From assembly GCF_001439695.1 (NCBI RefSeq), contig NZ_JYLL01000021.1, positions 1-64,000 on the forward strand: a stretch of 64,000 nt of DNA, given 5' to 3'. Source of the stretch: Pseudomonas veronii. Its GTDB lineage: Bacteria > Pseudomonadota > Gammaproteobacteria > Pseudomonadales > Pseudomonadaceae. A program made the position numbers and the translations under genes. The notes under the pieces are model-generated. The model saw only the letters and a list, made by a program, of their open reading frames with translations. It was not told the origin of the DNA and made no database searches. This document shows, one piece after another, positions 33,161 to 41,565 of the stretch (the stretch's first letter is position 1; the number at the start of each line of letters is the position of its first letter).

Positions 33161-34475
33161 TTGTCTGCGCCCGCTCGTGCTGGGCGCGCTGTTCCTGGGT
33201 ACCGCATCGGCGCATGCCGCGGTTCAACAGCTGGATAAGGTCGTGGCCATCGTCGATAACGACGTGATCATGCAGAGCCAACTGGACCAACGGGTCAAGG
33301 AAGTTCAGCAAACCATCGCCAAGCGTGGCGGTGGTGTGCCGCCGACCAGCGTCCTGGACCAACAGGTGCTGGAGCGCCTGATCGTCGAAAACCTGCAATT
33401 GCAGATCGGCGATCGTTCCGGCATCCGTATTTCGGACGAAGAACTGAACCAGGCTGTTGGCACGATCGCGCAACGCAACAACATGAGCATCGATCAGTTC
33501 CGCGCCGCCCTGGCCCACGACGGCCTGTCCTATGAGGACGCGCGTGACCAGATCCGCCGCGAAATGATCATCAGCCGTGTGCGTCAGCGCCGTGTGGCCG
33601 AGCGGGTTCAGGTATCCGAGCAGGAAGTGAAGAACTTCCTCGCATCGGACCTGGGCAAGATGCAGCTCTCCGAAGAACTGCACCTGGCCAACATCCTGAT
33701 CCCGACCCCGGACAGCGCCAACTCTGAGCAGCTCAATGCAGCCGCCGCCAAAACCCAGGCTATCTATGATCGCCTGAAGGCCGGTGCTGACTTCGCCCAG
33801 ATGGCAATCGCCCAATCCGGCAGCGACAACGCCCTGGAAGGCGGCGATATGGGCTGGCGTAAAGCCGCTCAATTGCCACCGCCGTTCGACCGTGAGCTGA
33901 GTGCCATGGAAGTGGGAGGCATTACCCAGCCAGCCCGCACCCCAGGCGGCTTCATCATCCTCAAGTTGCTGGAACGTCGCGGCGGCGAGACCTCGCTGAA
34001 AGACGAAGTCCACGTTCGTCACATCCTGGTTAAACCAAGCGAAATCCGCACCGAAGCGCAAACCAAGGAACTGGCCCAGAAGATCTATGACCGCATCGAA
34101 AGCGGCGAAGACTTTGCCACCCTGGCCAAAAGCTTCTCGGAAGACCCAGGTTCCGCCCTCAACGGTGGCGACCTCAACTGGATCGACCCGAAAGCATTGG
34201 TGCCGGAGTTCCAGGAAGTGATGGCCAAGACCCCGCAAGGCGTACTGTCCAAACCGTTCAAGACGCAATATGGCTGGCATGTACTGGAAGTCCTTGGCCG
34301 CCGCGCCACCGACAACACCAGCCAGGCCCGCGAACAGCAAGCCCTGACCGTCCTGCGCAACCGCAAGTACGATGAAGAGCTGCAAACCTGGCTGCGTCAG
34401 ATCCGTGACGAAGCCTACGTAGAAAACAAACTGCCAGGCGCCGAGCAAACAGGCACCAACCAGGCAAACCAGTGA
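33135..34475 (+). CDS. surA: Peptidylprolyl isomerase / outer-membrane chaperone SurA
   Basis: Periplasmic chaperone that delivers beta-barrel proteins, including LptD, to the BAM complex. The 446-residue precursor has a signal peptide, a SurA N-domain (LDKVVAIVDNDVIMQSQLDQ) and two parvulin domains (about 175-275 and 285-385, the second with HVRHILVKPS). The GTG at 33135 overlaps the end of lptD by 26 bp; a GTG two codons later is equally possible. It ends overlapping pdxA by 4 bp. Confidence 0.95.
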   Translation: MNVKIKLSDCLRPLVLGALFLGTASAHAAVQQLDKVVAIVDNDVIMQSQLDQRVKEVQQTIAKRGGGVPPTSVLDQQVLERLIVENLQLQIGDRSGIRISDEELNQAVGTIAQRNNMSIDQFRAALAHDGLSYEDARDQIRREMIISRVRQRRVAERVQVSEQEVKNFLASDLGKMQLSEELHLANILIPTPDSANSEQLNAAAAKTQAIYDRLKAGADFAQMAIAQSGSDNALEGGDMGWRKAAQLPPPFDRELSAMEVGGITQPARTPGGFIILKLLERRGGETSLKDEVHVRHILVKPSEIRTEAQTKELAQKIYDRIESGEDFATLAKSFSEDPGSALNGGDLNWIDPKALVPEFQEVMAKTPQGVLSKPFKTQYGWHVLEVLGRRATDNTSQAREQQALTVLRNRKYDEELQTWLRQIRDEAYVENKLPGAEQTGTNQANQ

Positions 34476-35461
34476 AACCCCAGCGTTTCGCGGTGACACC
34501 CGGCGAGCCGGCCGGCATTGGTCCAGACCTGTGCCTGCTGCTCGCCTCGCAGCCCCAGCCACACCCCCTGATCGCCATTACCAGCCGCGACCTGCTCCTT
34601 GAGCGGGCCGCGCAACTGGGCGTGGCCGTCAAGCTGCTGGACGTTGCGCCGGGTAACTGGCCCGACCTGCCGGCTCCTGCGGGCAGCCTGTATGTATGGG
34701 ATACCCCGCTGCAGGCCAAGGTGGTCGCCGGGCAACTGGACAAGGCCAATGCGGCCTTTGTGCTGCAAACCCTGACCCGTGCAGGGCAAGGGTGTATCGA
34801 CGGCGACTTCGCCGGCATGATCACCGCCCCCGTACACAAGGGTGTGATCAACGAATCCGGCATCGCCTTTTCCGGCCATACCGAATTCCTCGCCGAACTG
34901 ACCCACACCCCCCAAGTCGTGATGATGCTGGCCACACATGGCCTGCGCGTCGCCCTGGTGACCACGCATTTGCCGTTGCGCGACGTGGCCGATGCCATCA
35001 CCGTCGAACGCCTGGAGCGCGTCACGCGCATCCTGCATGCCGACCTGCAACAGAAATTCGGCATCGCCCAACCGCGCATCCTGGTCTGCGGGCTCAACCC
35101 CCACGCCGGTGAGGGCGGCCACCTGGGCCATGAAGAAATCGACATCATCGAACCCACCCTGGAGCGTCTGCGCCAAGACGGCATGGACCTGCGCGGCCCA
35201 TTGCCCGCGGACACTCTGTTTACCCCCAAATATCTGGAGCACTGCGACGCAGTGCTGGCGATGTACCATGACCAGGGGCTGCCCGTGCTGAAATACAAAG
35301 GCTTCGGCGCCGCAGTCAACGTGACGCTGGGCCTGCCGATCATCCGCACTTCCGTCGACCATGGCACCGCCCTGGACCTGGCGGGCAGCGGCAAGATCGA
35401 TACCGGCAGCCTGCGCGTGGCCCTGGAAACCGCCTATCAGATGGCCGAGACCCGTATATGA
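34472..35461 (+). CDS. pdxA: 4-hydroxythreonine-4-phosphate dehydrogenase
   Basis: Oxidises 4-phosphohydroxy-L-threonine in pyridoxal phosphate synthesis. The 329-residue protein shows VTPGEPAGIGPD at the N-terminus, the GHTEFLAEL segment, and the metal-site CGLNPHAGEGGHLG. DTLF and MYHDQGLPVLKY are also typical. It starts with GTG, overlapping the surA stop by 4 bp, and its stop overlaps rsmA by 4 bp. Confidence 0.97.
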   Translation: MKPQRFAVTPGEPAGIGPDLCLLLASQPQPHPLIAITSRDLLLERAAQLGVAVKLLDVAPGNWPDLPAPAGSLYVWDTPLQAKVVAGQLDKANAAFVLQTLTRAGQGCIDGDFAGMITAPVHKGVINESGIAFSGHTEFLAELTHTPQVVMMLATHGLRVALVTTHLPLRDVADAITVERLERVTRILHADLQQKFGIAQPRILVCGLNPHAGEGGHLGHEEIDIIEPTLERLRQDGMDLRGPLPADTLFTPKYLEHCDAVLAMYHDQGLPVLKYKGFGAAVNVTLGLPIIRTSVDHGTALDLAGSGKIDTGSLRVALETAYQMAETRI

Positions 35462-36270
35462 CCGAGCATTACCAACACCGGGCGCGCAAGCGCTTCGGGC
35501 AAAACTTCCTGCACGACGCTGGCGTGATCGACCGCATCCTGCGCTCCATCCATGCCAAGCCCGAAGACCGTCTGCTGGAAATCGGCCCGGGCCAGGGCGC
35601 ACTGACCCAAGGCCTGCTGGCCAGCGGCGCGCAACTGGATGTGGTTGAACTCGATAAAGACCTGATCCCGATCCTCAATCAGCAGTTTGGCGGCAAGTCC
35701 AACTTCATCCTGCACCAGGGCGATGCGCTGAAGTTCGACTTCACCAGCCTCAATGCCGCGCCCAACAGCCTGCGGGTGGTGGGTAACCTGCCGTACAACA
35801 TCTCCACGCCGCTGATCTTCCACCTGCTGAACAACGCAGGGATCATCCGCGACATGCACTTCATGCTGCAGAAAGAAGTGGTTGAGCGCTTGGCCGCCGG
35901 CCCTGGCGGCGGCGATTGGGGCCGCCTGTCGATCATGGTTCAGTACCACTGCCGCGTCGAACACCTGTTCAATGTTGGCCCAGGCGCGTTCAACCCGCCG
36001 CCGAAGGTCGATTCGGCCATCGTGCGCCTGGTGCCTCACGCCGTGCTGCCGCACCCGGCCAAGGATCACAAACTGTTGGAGCGCGTCGTGCGCGAAGCCT
36101 TCAACCAGCGCCGCAAGACCCTGCGCAATACGCTCAAAGCGCTGTTGAGCAACGCCGAGATCGAAGCCGCTGGCGTCGACGGCAGCCTGCGCCCGGAACA
36201 ACTGGACCTGGCCGCATTCGTGCGCCTGGCCGACCAGCTTGCGATCCAGCCGCCGCCCGTCGCGGACTGA
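35458..36270 (+). CDS. rsmA: 16S rRNA (adenine1518-N6/adenine1519-N6)-dimethyltransferase
   Basis: Methylates two adenines in the 3' end of 16S rRNA, a late quality-control step of 30S assembly. The 270-residue protein has KRFGQNFLHD, the SAM motif LEIGPGQGALTQ, and the catalytic NLPYNIST. It is translationally coupled to pdxA (ATGA). The symbol ksgA is a synonym. Confidence 0.98.
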   Translation: MTEHYQHRARKRFGQNFLHDAGVIDRILRSIHAKPEDRLLEIGPGQGALTQGLLASGAQLDVVELDKDLIPILNQQFGGKSNFILHQGDALKFDFTSLNAAPNSLRVVGNLPYNISTPLIFHLLNNAGIIRDMHFMLQKEVVERLAAGPGGGDWGRLSIMVQYHCRVEHLFNVGPGAFNPPPKVDSAIVRLVPHAVLPHPAKDHKLLERVVREAFNQRRKTLRNTLKALLSNAEIEAAGVDGSLRPEQLDLAAFVRLADQLAIQPPPVAD

Positions 36271-36377
36271 AGCCCGCCCTGCACCAGGCCCGACAGCATG
36301 TCTGGCCTAGTGCCCGCCTCTTGGCCTAGACTGATCCGCATCTGCTGTCCTCCGCTTTTGCTTTTAAGGCCTCTTGC

Positions 36378-36758
36378 ATGTCCGATCCTCGCTACCAGAT
36401 CGACGTCAGCGTCGTTACCCGCTTCCTGGCGGACCAATCGCAACCTGAACACAACCGTTTCGCCTTTGCCTACACCATCACGGTGAAAAACAACGGGCTG
36501 GTGCCGGCCAAGCTGCTGTCACGCCACTGGGTGATCACCGACGGTGACGGTCAAGTGGAGGAGGTGCGGGGTGCCGGCGTGGTCGGCCAACAACCGCTGA
36601 TCGATATCGGCGCCAGCCATACCTACAGCAGCGGCACGGTGATGACGTCCAAGGTCGGCACCATGCAAGGCTCGTATCAGATGAAAGCCACTGACGGCAA
36701 ACTGTTCGACGCGATCATCAAGCCATTTCGCCTGGCCGTGCCCGGAGCCTTGCACTGA
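36378..36758 (+). CDS. apaG: ApaG protein (Co2+/Mg2+ efflux-associated, DUF525)
   Basis: A 126-residue beta-sandwich protein of unclear biochemical role, often co-transcribed with apaH. The family core HWVITDGDGQVEEVRGAGVVG and the IDIGASHTYSSG stretch are intact. It overlaps apaH by 1 bp. A 107 bp gap to rsmA has a small AGGCC/GGCCT hairpin and a possible TAGACT -10, so a local promoter is possible. Confidence 0.95.
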   Translation: MSDPRYQIDVSVVTRFLADQSQPEHNRFAFAYTITVKNNGLVPAKLLSRHWVITDGDGQVEEVRGAGVVGQQPLIDIGASHTYSSGTVMTSKVGTMQGSYQMKATDGKLFDAIIKPFRLAVPGALH

Positions 36759-37609
36759 TGGCAACCTATGCGGTCGGCGACCTGCAAGGCTGCCTGCAAC
36801 CCCTCAAGTGCCTGCTCGAACGCGTGGCCTTCGACCCAGCGAACGATCGCCTGTGGCTGGTAGGCGACCTGGTCAATCGTGGCCCCGAGTCCCTGGAGAC
36901 CCTGCGCTATCTATATGGCCTGCGCGATTCCCTGGTGTGCGTACTGGGCAACCACGACCTGCACCTGCTCGCGGCCGGCAGTAACATCGAGCGTCTGAAA
37001 AAGGCCGATACCCTGCGGGAAATCCTCGAGGCCCCGGATCGCGCCGACTTGCTGGACTGGCTGCGCCGGCAAAAGATCATGCACTACGACGAACAGCGCG
37101 ACATGGTGCTGGTCCATGCCGGCATTCCACCGCAGTGGACACTGAAAAAGGCCCTCAAGTGCGCCGCCGAAGTCGAAAGCGCCCTGGCCGATGACAACCT
37201 GTACGTCGCCTATCTCGACGGCATGTACGGCAATGAACCGGTGAAATGGGACAACGACCTGACGGGCGTCGCCCGCCTGCGCGTGATCACCAACTATTTC
37301 ACACGCATGCGCTTCTGCACCGCCGACGGCAAACTGGACCTCAAGAGCAAGGAAGGCGCCGACACCGCGCTGCCCGGCTACAAACCGTGGTTCGCCCACA
37401 AGGAACGCAAGACCCGCGACACGAAGATCATCTTCGGTCACTGGGCGGCCCTCGAAGGCAAATGCGATGAACCCGGCGTGTTCGCCCTCGACACCGGCTG
37501 CGTGTGGGGCGGCGCCATGACCCTGATGAACATCGACACCGGCGAGCGCCTGAGCTGCCAGTGCCCTTCCCCTCTTCCCGTGACCCCGTCGGTTGCCGCG
37601 AAGCGCTAG
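36758..37609 (+). CDS. apaH: Bis(5'-nucleosyl)-tetraphosphatase, symmetrical
   Basis: Cuts Ap4A to two ADP, lowering the alarmone and removing Np4A RNA caps. The 283-residue metallophosphatase has GDLQGCLQPL, GDLVNRGPESL and LGNHDLHLLA, the three metal motifs. HGAGIPPQW-like text appears as VHAGIPPQWT, and FGHWAALEG is near the end. A 30-residue C-terminal tail is not conserved. Confidence 0.96.
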   Translation: MATYAVGDLQGCLQPLKCLLERVAFDPANDRLWLVGDLVNRGPESLETLRYLYGLRDSLVCVLGNHDLHLLAAGSNIERLKKADTLREILEAPDRADLLDWLRRQKIMHYDEQRDMVLVHAGIPPQWTLKKALKCAAEVESALADDNLYVAYLDGMYGNEPVKWDNDLTGVARLRVITNYFTRMRFCTADGKLDLKSKEGADTALPGYKPWFAHKERKTRDTKIIFGHWAALEGKCDEPGVFALDTGCVWGGAMTLMNIDTGERLSCQCPSPLPVTPSVAAKR

Positions 37610-37642
37610 ACGCCGCTTGCAGCCAAACCCAAGGAGCCCGCC

Positions 37643-37972
37643 ATGAGCGAATTCAAACGTATCCCACCCGAACAAGCCCAGGCCCTGCGCGAACAAGGCG
37701 CGGTGGTGGTGGATATTCGTGATCCGCAGGCCTACGCCCTGAACCACATCAAAGGCGCCCGGCACCTGGACAACCACAACATCGCCGATTTCATCCGCGC
37801 CGCCGACCTCGACGCGCCGGTGATCGTGGCCTGCTATCACGGCAATTCCAGCCAGAGCGCGGCCGCCTATCTGATCAGCCAGGGCTTCTCCGACGTCTAC
37901 AGTCTGGACGGCGGCTTTGAGCTGTGGCGTACGACCTATCCTGCAGAAATTGCCTCCGGCGATTCGCAATAA
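37643..37972 (+). CDS. glpE: Thiosulfate sulfurtransferase GlpE
   Basis: A single-domain rhodanese, 109 residues. The active-site loop is CYHGNSSQS with the sulfur-carrying Cys64. It would transfer sulfur from thiosulfate to cyanide or thioredoxin. A Shine-Dalgarno AAGGAG precedes the ATG. It is last of the lptD-to-glpE run. Confidence 0.94.
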   Translation: MSEFKRIPPEQAQALREQGAVVVDIRDPQAYALNHIKGARHLDNHNIADFIRAADLDAPVIVACYHGNSSQSAAAYLISQGFSDVYSLDGGFELWRTTYPAEIASGDSQ

Positions 37973-38011
37973 TTTTTTTCACACCCCGCCACCCCGCGTG
38001 ACGCTTGGGCT

Positions 38012-38036
38012 TGCGCCGTTTCTGACGAACGGCGCA
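38012..38036 (+). terminator. Hairpin after glpE
   Basis: A perfect 9 bp stem TGCGCCGTT/AACGGCGCA with a 7-base loop, extended by TTGGG/CCCAA outside it. There is no T-run after it, so it may be an mRNA 3'-end protector rather than a classical terminator. Confidence 0.55.
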
Positions 38037-38080
38037 CCCAAACTAATTGCGTATCCCTCCTTTACCTCGCGGATTCCGAA

Positions 38081-38090
38081 CTATCCTTAA
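38081..38090 (+). promoter_or_regulatory. Sigma-S-like -10 element of the prkA-yeaH-spoVR operon
   Basis: CTATCCTTAA matches the RpoS extended -10 consensus CTAYRCTTAA in all but one position, and the related E. coli yeaGH genes are RpoS-dependent. No good -35 is seen, as usual for sigma-S. The deduced leader to the prkA ATG is about 160 bases and contains a GCCGG/CCGGC hairpin at 38117-38130. Confidence 0.6.
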
Positions 38091-38257
38091 GCGCAGGCCA
38101 TCCGAATCAGGGGAGAGCCGGTACACCGGCGTGCGGGTCATCGGTAGCGTTTCAGGGTGTTCTGGGGGGAAAACGGCCATTGGCGTTCGTCAATGACTGC
38201 CAGCATCGACTGATTGATCCGGCGTCGGCTCCACGTATCGAGCGAGGTGACGACGTC

Positions 38258-40180
38258 ATGAGTATTTTTAGCCACTTCCAACAACGCTTCGAGTCCACGC
38301 AGCAGGAAGAACTCACACTGCAAGAGTATCTCGACCTGTGCAAGCGTGACCGCAGCACCTACGCGTCTGCCGCCGAGCGTTTGTTACTGGCGATTGGCGA
38401 GCCGCAGTTGGTGGACACCTCCAACAATTCGCGTCTGTCGCGAATCTTCTCGAACAAGGTGATCCGCCGCTATCCGGCCTTTGAAGACTTCCACGGCATG
38501 GAAGAATGCATCGACCAGATCGTCTCCTACTTCCGGCACGCCGCCCAAGGCCTGGAAGAGAAGAAACAAATCCTCTACCTGCTCGGCCCGGTTGGCGGCG
38601 GTAAATCGTCCCTGGCCGAAAAGCTCAAACAACTGATCGAGAAAGTGCCCTTCTACGCCATCAAGGGTTCACCGGTCTTCGAGTCGCCCCTGGGCCTGTT
38701 CAACGCCACGGAAGATGGCGCGATCCTCGAAGAAGACTTCGGCATACCACGGCGCTACCTCAACACCATCATGTCGCCCTGGGCGACCAAGCGCCTGGCC
38801 GAGTTCGGCGGTGACATCAGCCAGTTCCGCGTGGTGAAACTCTACCCGTCGATCCTCAACCAGATCGGCGTGGCCAAGACCGAGCCGGGCGATGAGAACA
38901 ACCAGGACATCTCGGCGCTGGTGGGCAAAGTCGATATCCGCAAACTGGAAGAATTCCCACAAAACGATGCCGACGCCTACAGCTACTCGGGCGCACTGTG
39001 CCGGGCCAACCAGGGCCTGATGGAATTCGTGGAGATGTTCAAGGCTCCGATCAAGGTCCTGCACCCACTGCTCACCGCCACCCAGGAAGGTAACTACAAC
39101 AGTACCGAAGGCCTCGGCGCGATTCCGTTCACCGGGATCCTGCTGGCCCACTCCAACGAATCGGAATGGCACACCTTCCGCAACAATAAGAACAACGAAG
39201 CCTTCATCGACCGGATCTACATCGTCAAGGTGCCGTACTGCCTGCGGGTCAGCGATGAAATCAAGATCTACGACAAGCTGCTGTTCAACAGCTCCCTGGC
39301 CAAGGCCCATTGCGCGCCCGACACCTTGAAGATGCTCGCGCAATTCACCGTGCTGTCGCGCCTCAAGGAGCCGGAGAACTCGAATATCTATTCGAAGATG
39401 CGCGTGTACGACGGCGAAAACCTCAAGGACACCGATCCGAAGGCCAAGTCGATCCAGGAATACCGCGACACCGCCGGCGTGGATGAGGGCATGAACGGCC
39501 TGTCGACGCGCTTCGCGTTCAAGATCCTGTCCAAGGTGTTTAACTTCGACCCTCACGAGATCGCCGCCAACCCGGTCCACTTGCTCTATGTGCTGGAGCA
39601 GCAGATCGAACAGGAACAATTCCAGGCCGAAACCCGCGAACGCTACCTGCGCTTCCTCAAGGAATACCTGGCGCCGCGCTATATCGAGTTTATCGGCAAG
39701 GAAATCCAGACTGCGTACCTGGAATCCTACAGCGAATACGGCCAGAACATCTTCGACCGCTACGTGCTGTATGCCGACTTCTGGATTCAGGACCAGGAAT
39801 ACCGCGATCCGGAAACCGGCGAAATCCTCAACCGCGTAGCCCTCAACGAGGAACTGGAAAAGATCGAAAAACCCGCCGGCATCAGCAATCCGAAGGATTT
39901 CCGCAACGAAATCGTCAACTTCGTGCTGCGCGCCCGCGCCAACAACAACGGCAAGAACCCCACTTGGCTCAGCTACGAGAAGCTGCGGGTGGTCATCGAG
40001 AAGAAAATGTTCTCCAACACCGAGGATCTGCTGCCGGTCATCAGCTTCAACGCCAAGGCCAGCAAGGAGGATCAGCAAAAACACAACGACTTCGTTACAC
40101 GGATGGTCGAGCGTGGCTACACCGACAAACAGGTACGGTTGCTCTCCGAGTGGTATCTGCGGGTGCGCAAATCGCAGTAA
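38258..40180 (+). CDS. prkA: PrkA family serine protein kinase
   Basis: A 640-residue AAA-type protein kinase (YeaG in E. coli) linked to nutrient stress and stationary phase. The Walker A GPVGGGKS is at residues 110-117, followed by the PrkA AAA domain to about 380, and a C-terminal kinase-like domain (about 390-620). The start at 38258 (MSIFSHFQQ) is chosen because it gives the conserved 640-residue length. It is first in the conserved trio with yeaH and spoVR. Confidence 0.93.
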   Translation: MSIFSHFQQRFESTQQEELTLQEYLDLCKRDRSTYASAAERLLLAIGEPQLVDTSNNSRLSRIFSNKVIRRYPAFEDFHGMEECIDQIVSYFRHAAQGLEEKKQILYLLGPVGGGKSSLAEKLKQLIEKVPFYAIKGSPVFESPLGLFNATEDGAILEEDFGIPRRYLNTIMSPWATKRLAEFGGDISQFRVVKLYPSILNQIGVAKTEPGDENNQDISALVGKVDIRKLEEFPQNDADAYSYSGALCRANQGLMEFVEMFKAPIKVLHPLLTATQEGNYNSTEGLGAIPFTGILLAHSNESEWHTFRNNKNNEAFIDRIYIVKVPYCLRVSDEIKIYDKLLFNSSLAKAHCAPDTLKMLAQFTVLSRLKEPENSNIYSKMRVYDGENLKDTDPKAKSIQEYRDTAGVDEGMNGLSTRFAFKILSKVFNFDPHEIAANPVHLLYVLEQQIEQEQFQAETRERYLRFLKEYLAPRYIEFIGKEIQTAYLESYSEYGQNIFDRYVLYADFWIQDQEYRDPETGEILNRVALNEELEKIEKPAGISNPKDFRNEIVNFVLRARANNNGKNPTWLSYEKLRVVIEKKMFSNTEDLLPVISFNAKASKEDQQKHNDFVTRMVERGYTDKQVRLLSEWYLRVRKSQ

Positions 40181-40198
40181 GGCAGCGACGGGCGTGTA

Positions 40199-40264
40199 CT
40201 GCCGGGCCCATGGCCTGGCAGTCGACCGCTTGTCTCTAAGCTTCCAGCTCGCGGCTTGAAGCTT
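40199..40264. repeat. Two tandem hairpins between prkA and yeaH
   Basis: The first (40199-40221) pairs CTGCCGGGCC with GGCCTGGCAG, one G-T wobble, loop CAT. The second (40238-40264) pairs AAGCTTCCAGC with GCTTGAAGCTT, one mismatch. The second resembles a small palindrome found scattered in Pseudomonas intergenic DNA. They could set the prkA to yeaH ratio by RNA processing or partial termination. Confidence 0.65.
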
Positions 40265-40293
40265 GTAACGTGAAGCTGCCCGGAGGGCTCCCC

Positions 40294-41565
40294 ATGAGCT
40301 ATGTGATCGACCGACGCCTCAATGGCAAGAACAAGAGCACGGTAAACCGTCAACGTTTCCTGCGGCGTTACCGTGACCACATCAAAAAGGCCGTTGAAGA
40401 GGCCGTAAGCCGCCGTTCCATCACCGACATGGAGCATGGCGAACAGATCAGCATTCCCGGACGGGACATCGACGAACCGGTGCTGCACCACGGCCGGGGT
40501 GGCAAGCAGACTGTCGTGCATCCGGGCAACAAGGAGTTCACCACCGGCGAACACATCCAGCGCCCCCAAGGCGGTGGCGGCGGCAAAGGCCCCGGCAAGG
40601 CGGGTAACTCCGGCGAAGGCATGGATGAGTTCGTGTTCCAGATCACCCAGGAAGAATTCCTCGAATTCATGTTCGAAGACCTCGAACTGCCCAACCTGGT
40701 CAAGCGCAACCTGACCGGCACCGACACGTTCAAGACCGTGCGCGCCGGGATCAGCAACGAAGGCAACCCTTCCCGGATCAACATCATCCGCACCCTGCGT
40801 TCGGCACACGCCCGGCGCATCGCCCTGTCCGGCAGCAGCCGCGCCAAATTGAAGGAGGCCAAGGAAGAGTTGGCGCGCTTGAAACGCGAAGAACCGGACA
40901 ACTTCGGCGATATCCAGGAAATCGAGACAGAAATCGAGAAGCTCAGCGCGCGCATTCACCGCGTGCCGTTCCTCGACACCTTCGACTTGAAATACAACCT
41001 GTTGGTCAAACAACCCAACCCAAGCTCCAAGGCAGTGATGTTCTGCCTGATGGACGTGTCCGGCTCCATGACCCAGGCCACCAAAGACATCGCCAAGCGC
41101 TTTTTCATCCTGCTGTACCTGTTCCTCAAGCGCAACTACGACAAGATCGATGTGGTGTTCATCCGCCACCACACCAGCGCCCGGGAAGTCGATGAGGAGG
41201 AATTCTTCTATTCACGGGAAACCGGCGGCACCATCGTCTCCAGCGCGTTGAAACTGATGCAGGAAATCATGGCCGAGCGCTACCCGGCCAACGACTGGAA
41301 CATCTATGCGGCGCAGGCCTCCGACGGCGACAACTGGAATGACGATTCGCCGATCTGCCGCGACATCTTGATCAACCAGATCATGCCATTCGTGCAGTAC
41401 TACACTTATGTCGAGATCACCCCCCGTGAGCACCAGGCGCTGTGGTTCGAATACGAGCGCATCGGCGAAGCCTTCGCCGATACGTTCGCCCAACAGCAAT
41501 TGGTCTCGGCCGGCGATATCTATCCGGTCTTCCGTGAACTCTTCCAGCGCAGGTTAGTGACATGA
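40294..41565 (+). CDS. yeaH: YeaH/YhbH family protein (DUF444)
   Basis: A 423-residue DUF444 protein with a von Willebrand A-type domain. The MIDAS motif DVSGSM is at residues 254-259. The N-terminal third is basic, with a Gly-rich stretch near residue 95 (GGGGGKGPGKAG). Its role is unknown, but it is always with PrkA and SpoVR and is probably a partner or substrate of the kinase. The start at 40294 has GGAGGG in front. The stop overlaps spoVR by 4 bp. Confidence 0.92.
   Translation: MSYVIDRRLNGKNKSTVNRQRFLRRYRDHIKKAVEEAVSRRSITDMEHGEQISIPGRDIDEPVLHHGRGGKQTVVHPGNKEFTTGEHIQRPQGGGGGKGPGKAGNSGEGMDEFVFQITQEEFLEFMFEDLELPNLVKRNLTGTDTFKTVRAGISNEGNPSRINIIRTLRSAHARRIALSGSSRAKLKEAKEELARLKREEPDNFGDIQEIETEIEKLSARIHRVPFLDTFDLKYNLLVKQPNPSSKAVMFCLMDVSGSMTQATKDIAKRFFILLYLFLKRNYDKIDVVFIRHHTSAREVDEEEFFYSRETGGTIVSSALKLMQEIMAERYPANDWNIYAAQASDGDNWNDDSPICRDILINQIMPFVQYYTYVEITPREHQALWFEYERIGEAFADTFAQQQLVSAGDIYPVFRELFQRRLVT

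Noticed and set aside
36271..36377. Promoter for apaG in the gap after rsmA
   Set aside because: Only a lone TAGACT and a weak hairpin are visible, without a -35, so it is mentioned under apaG but not listed.
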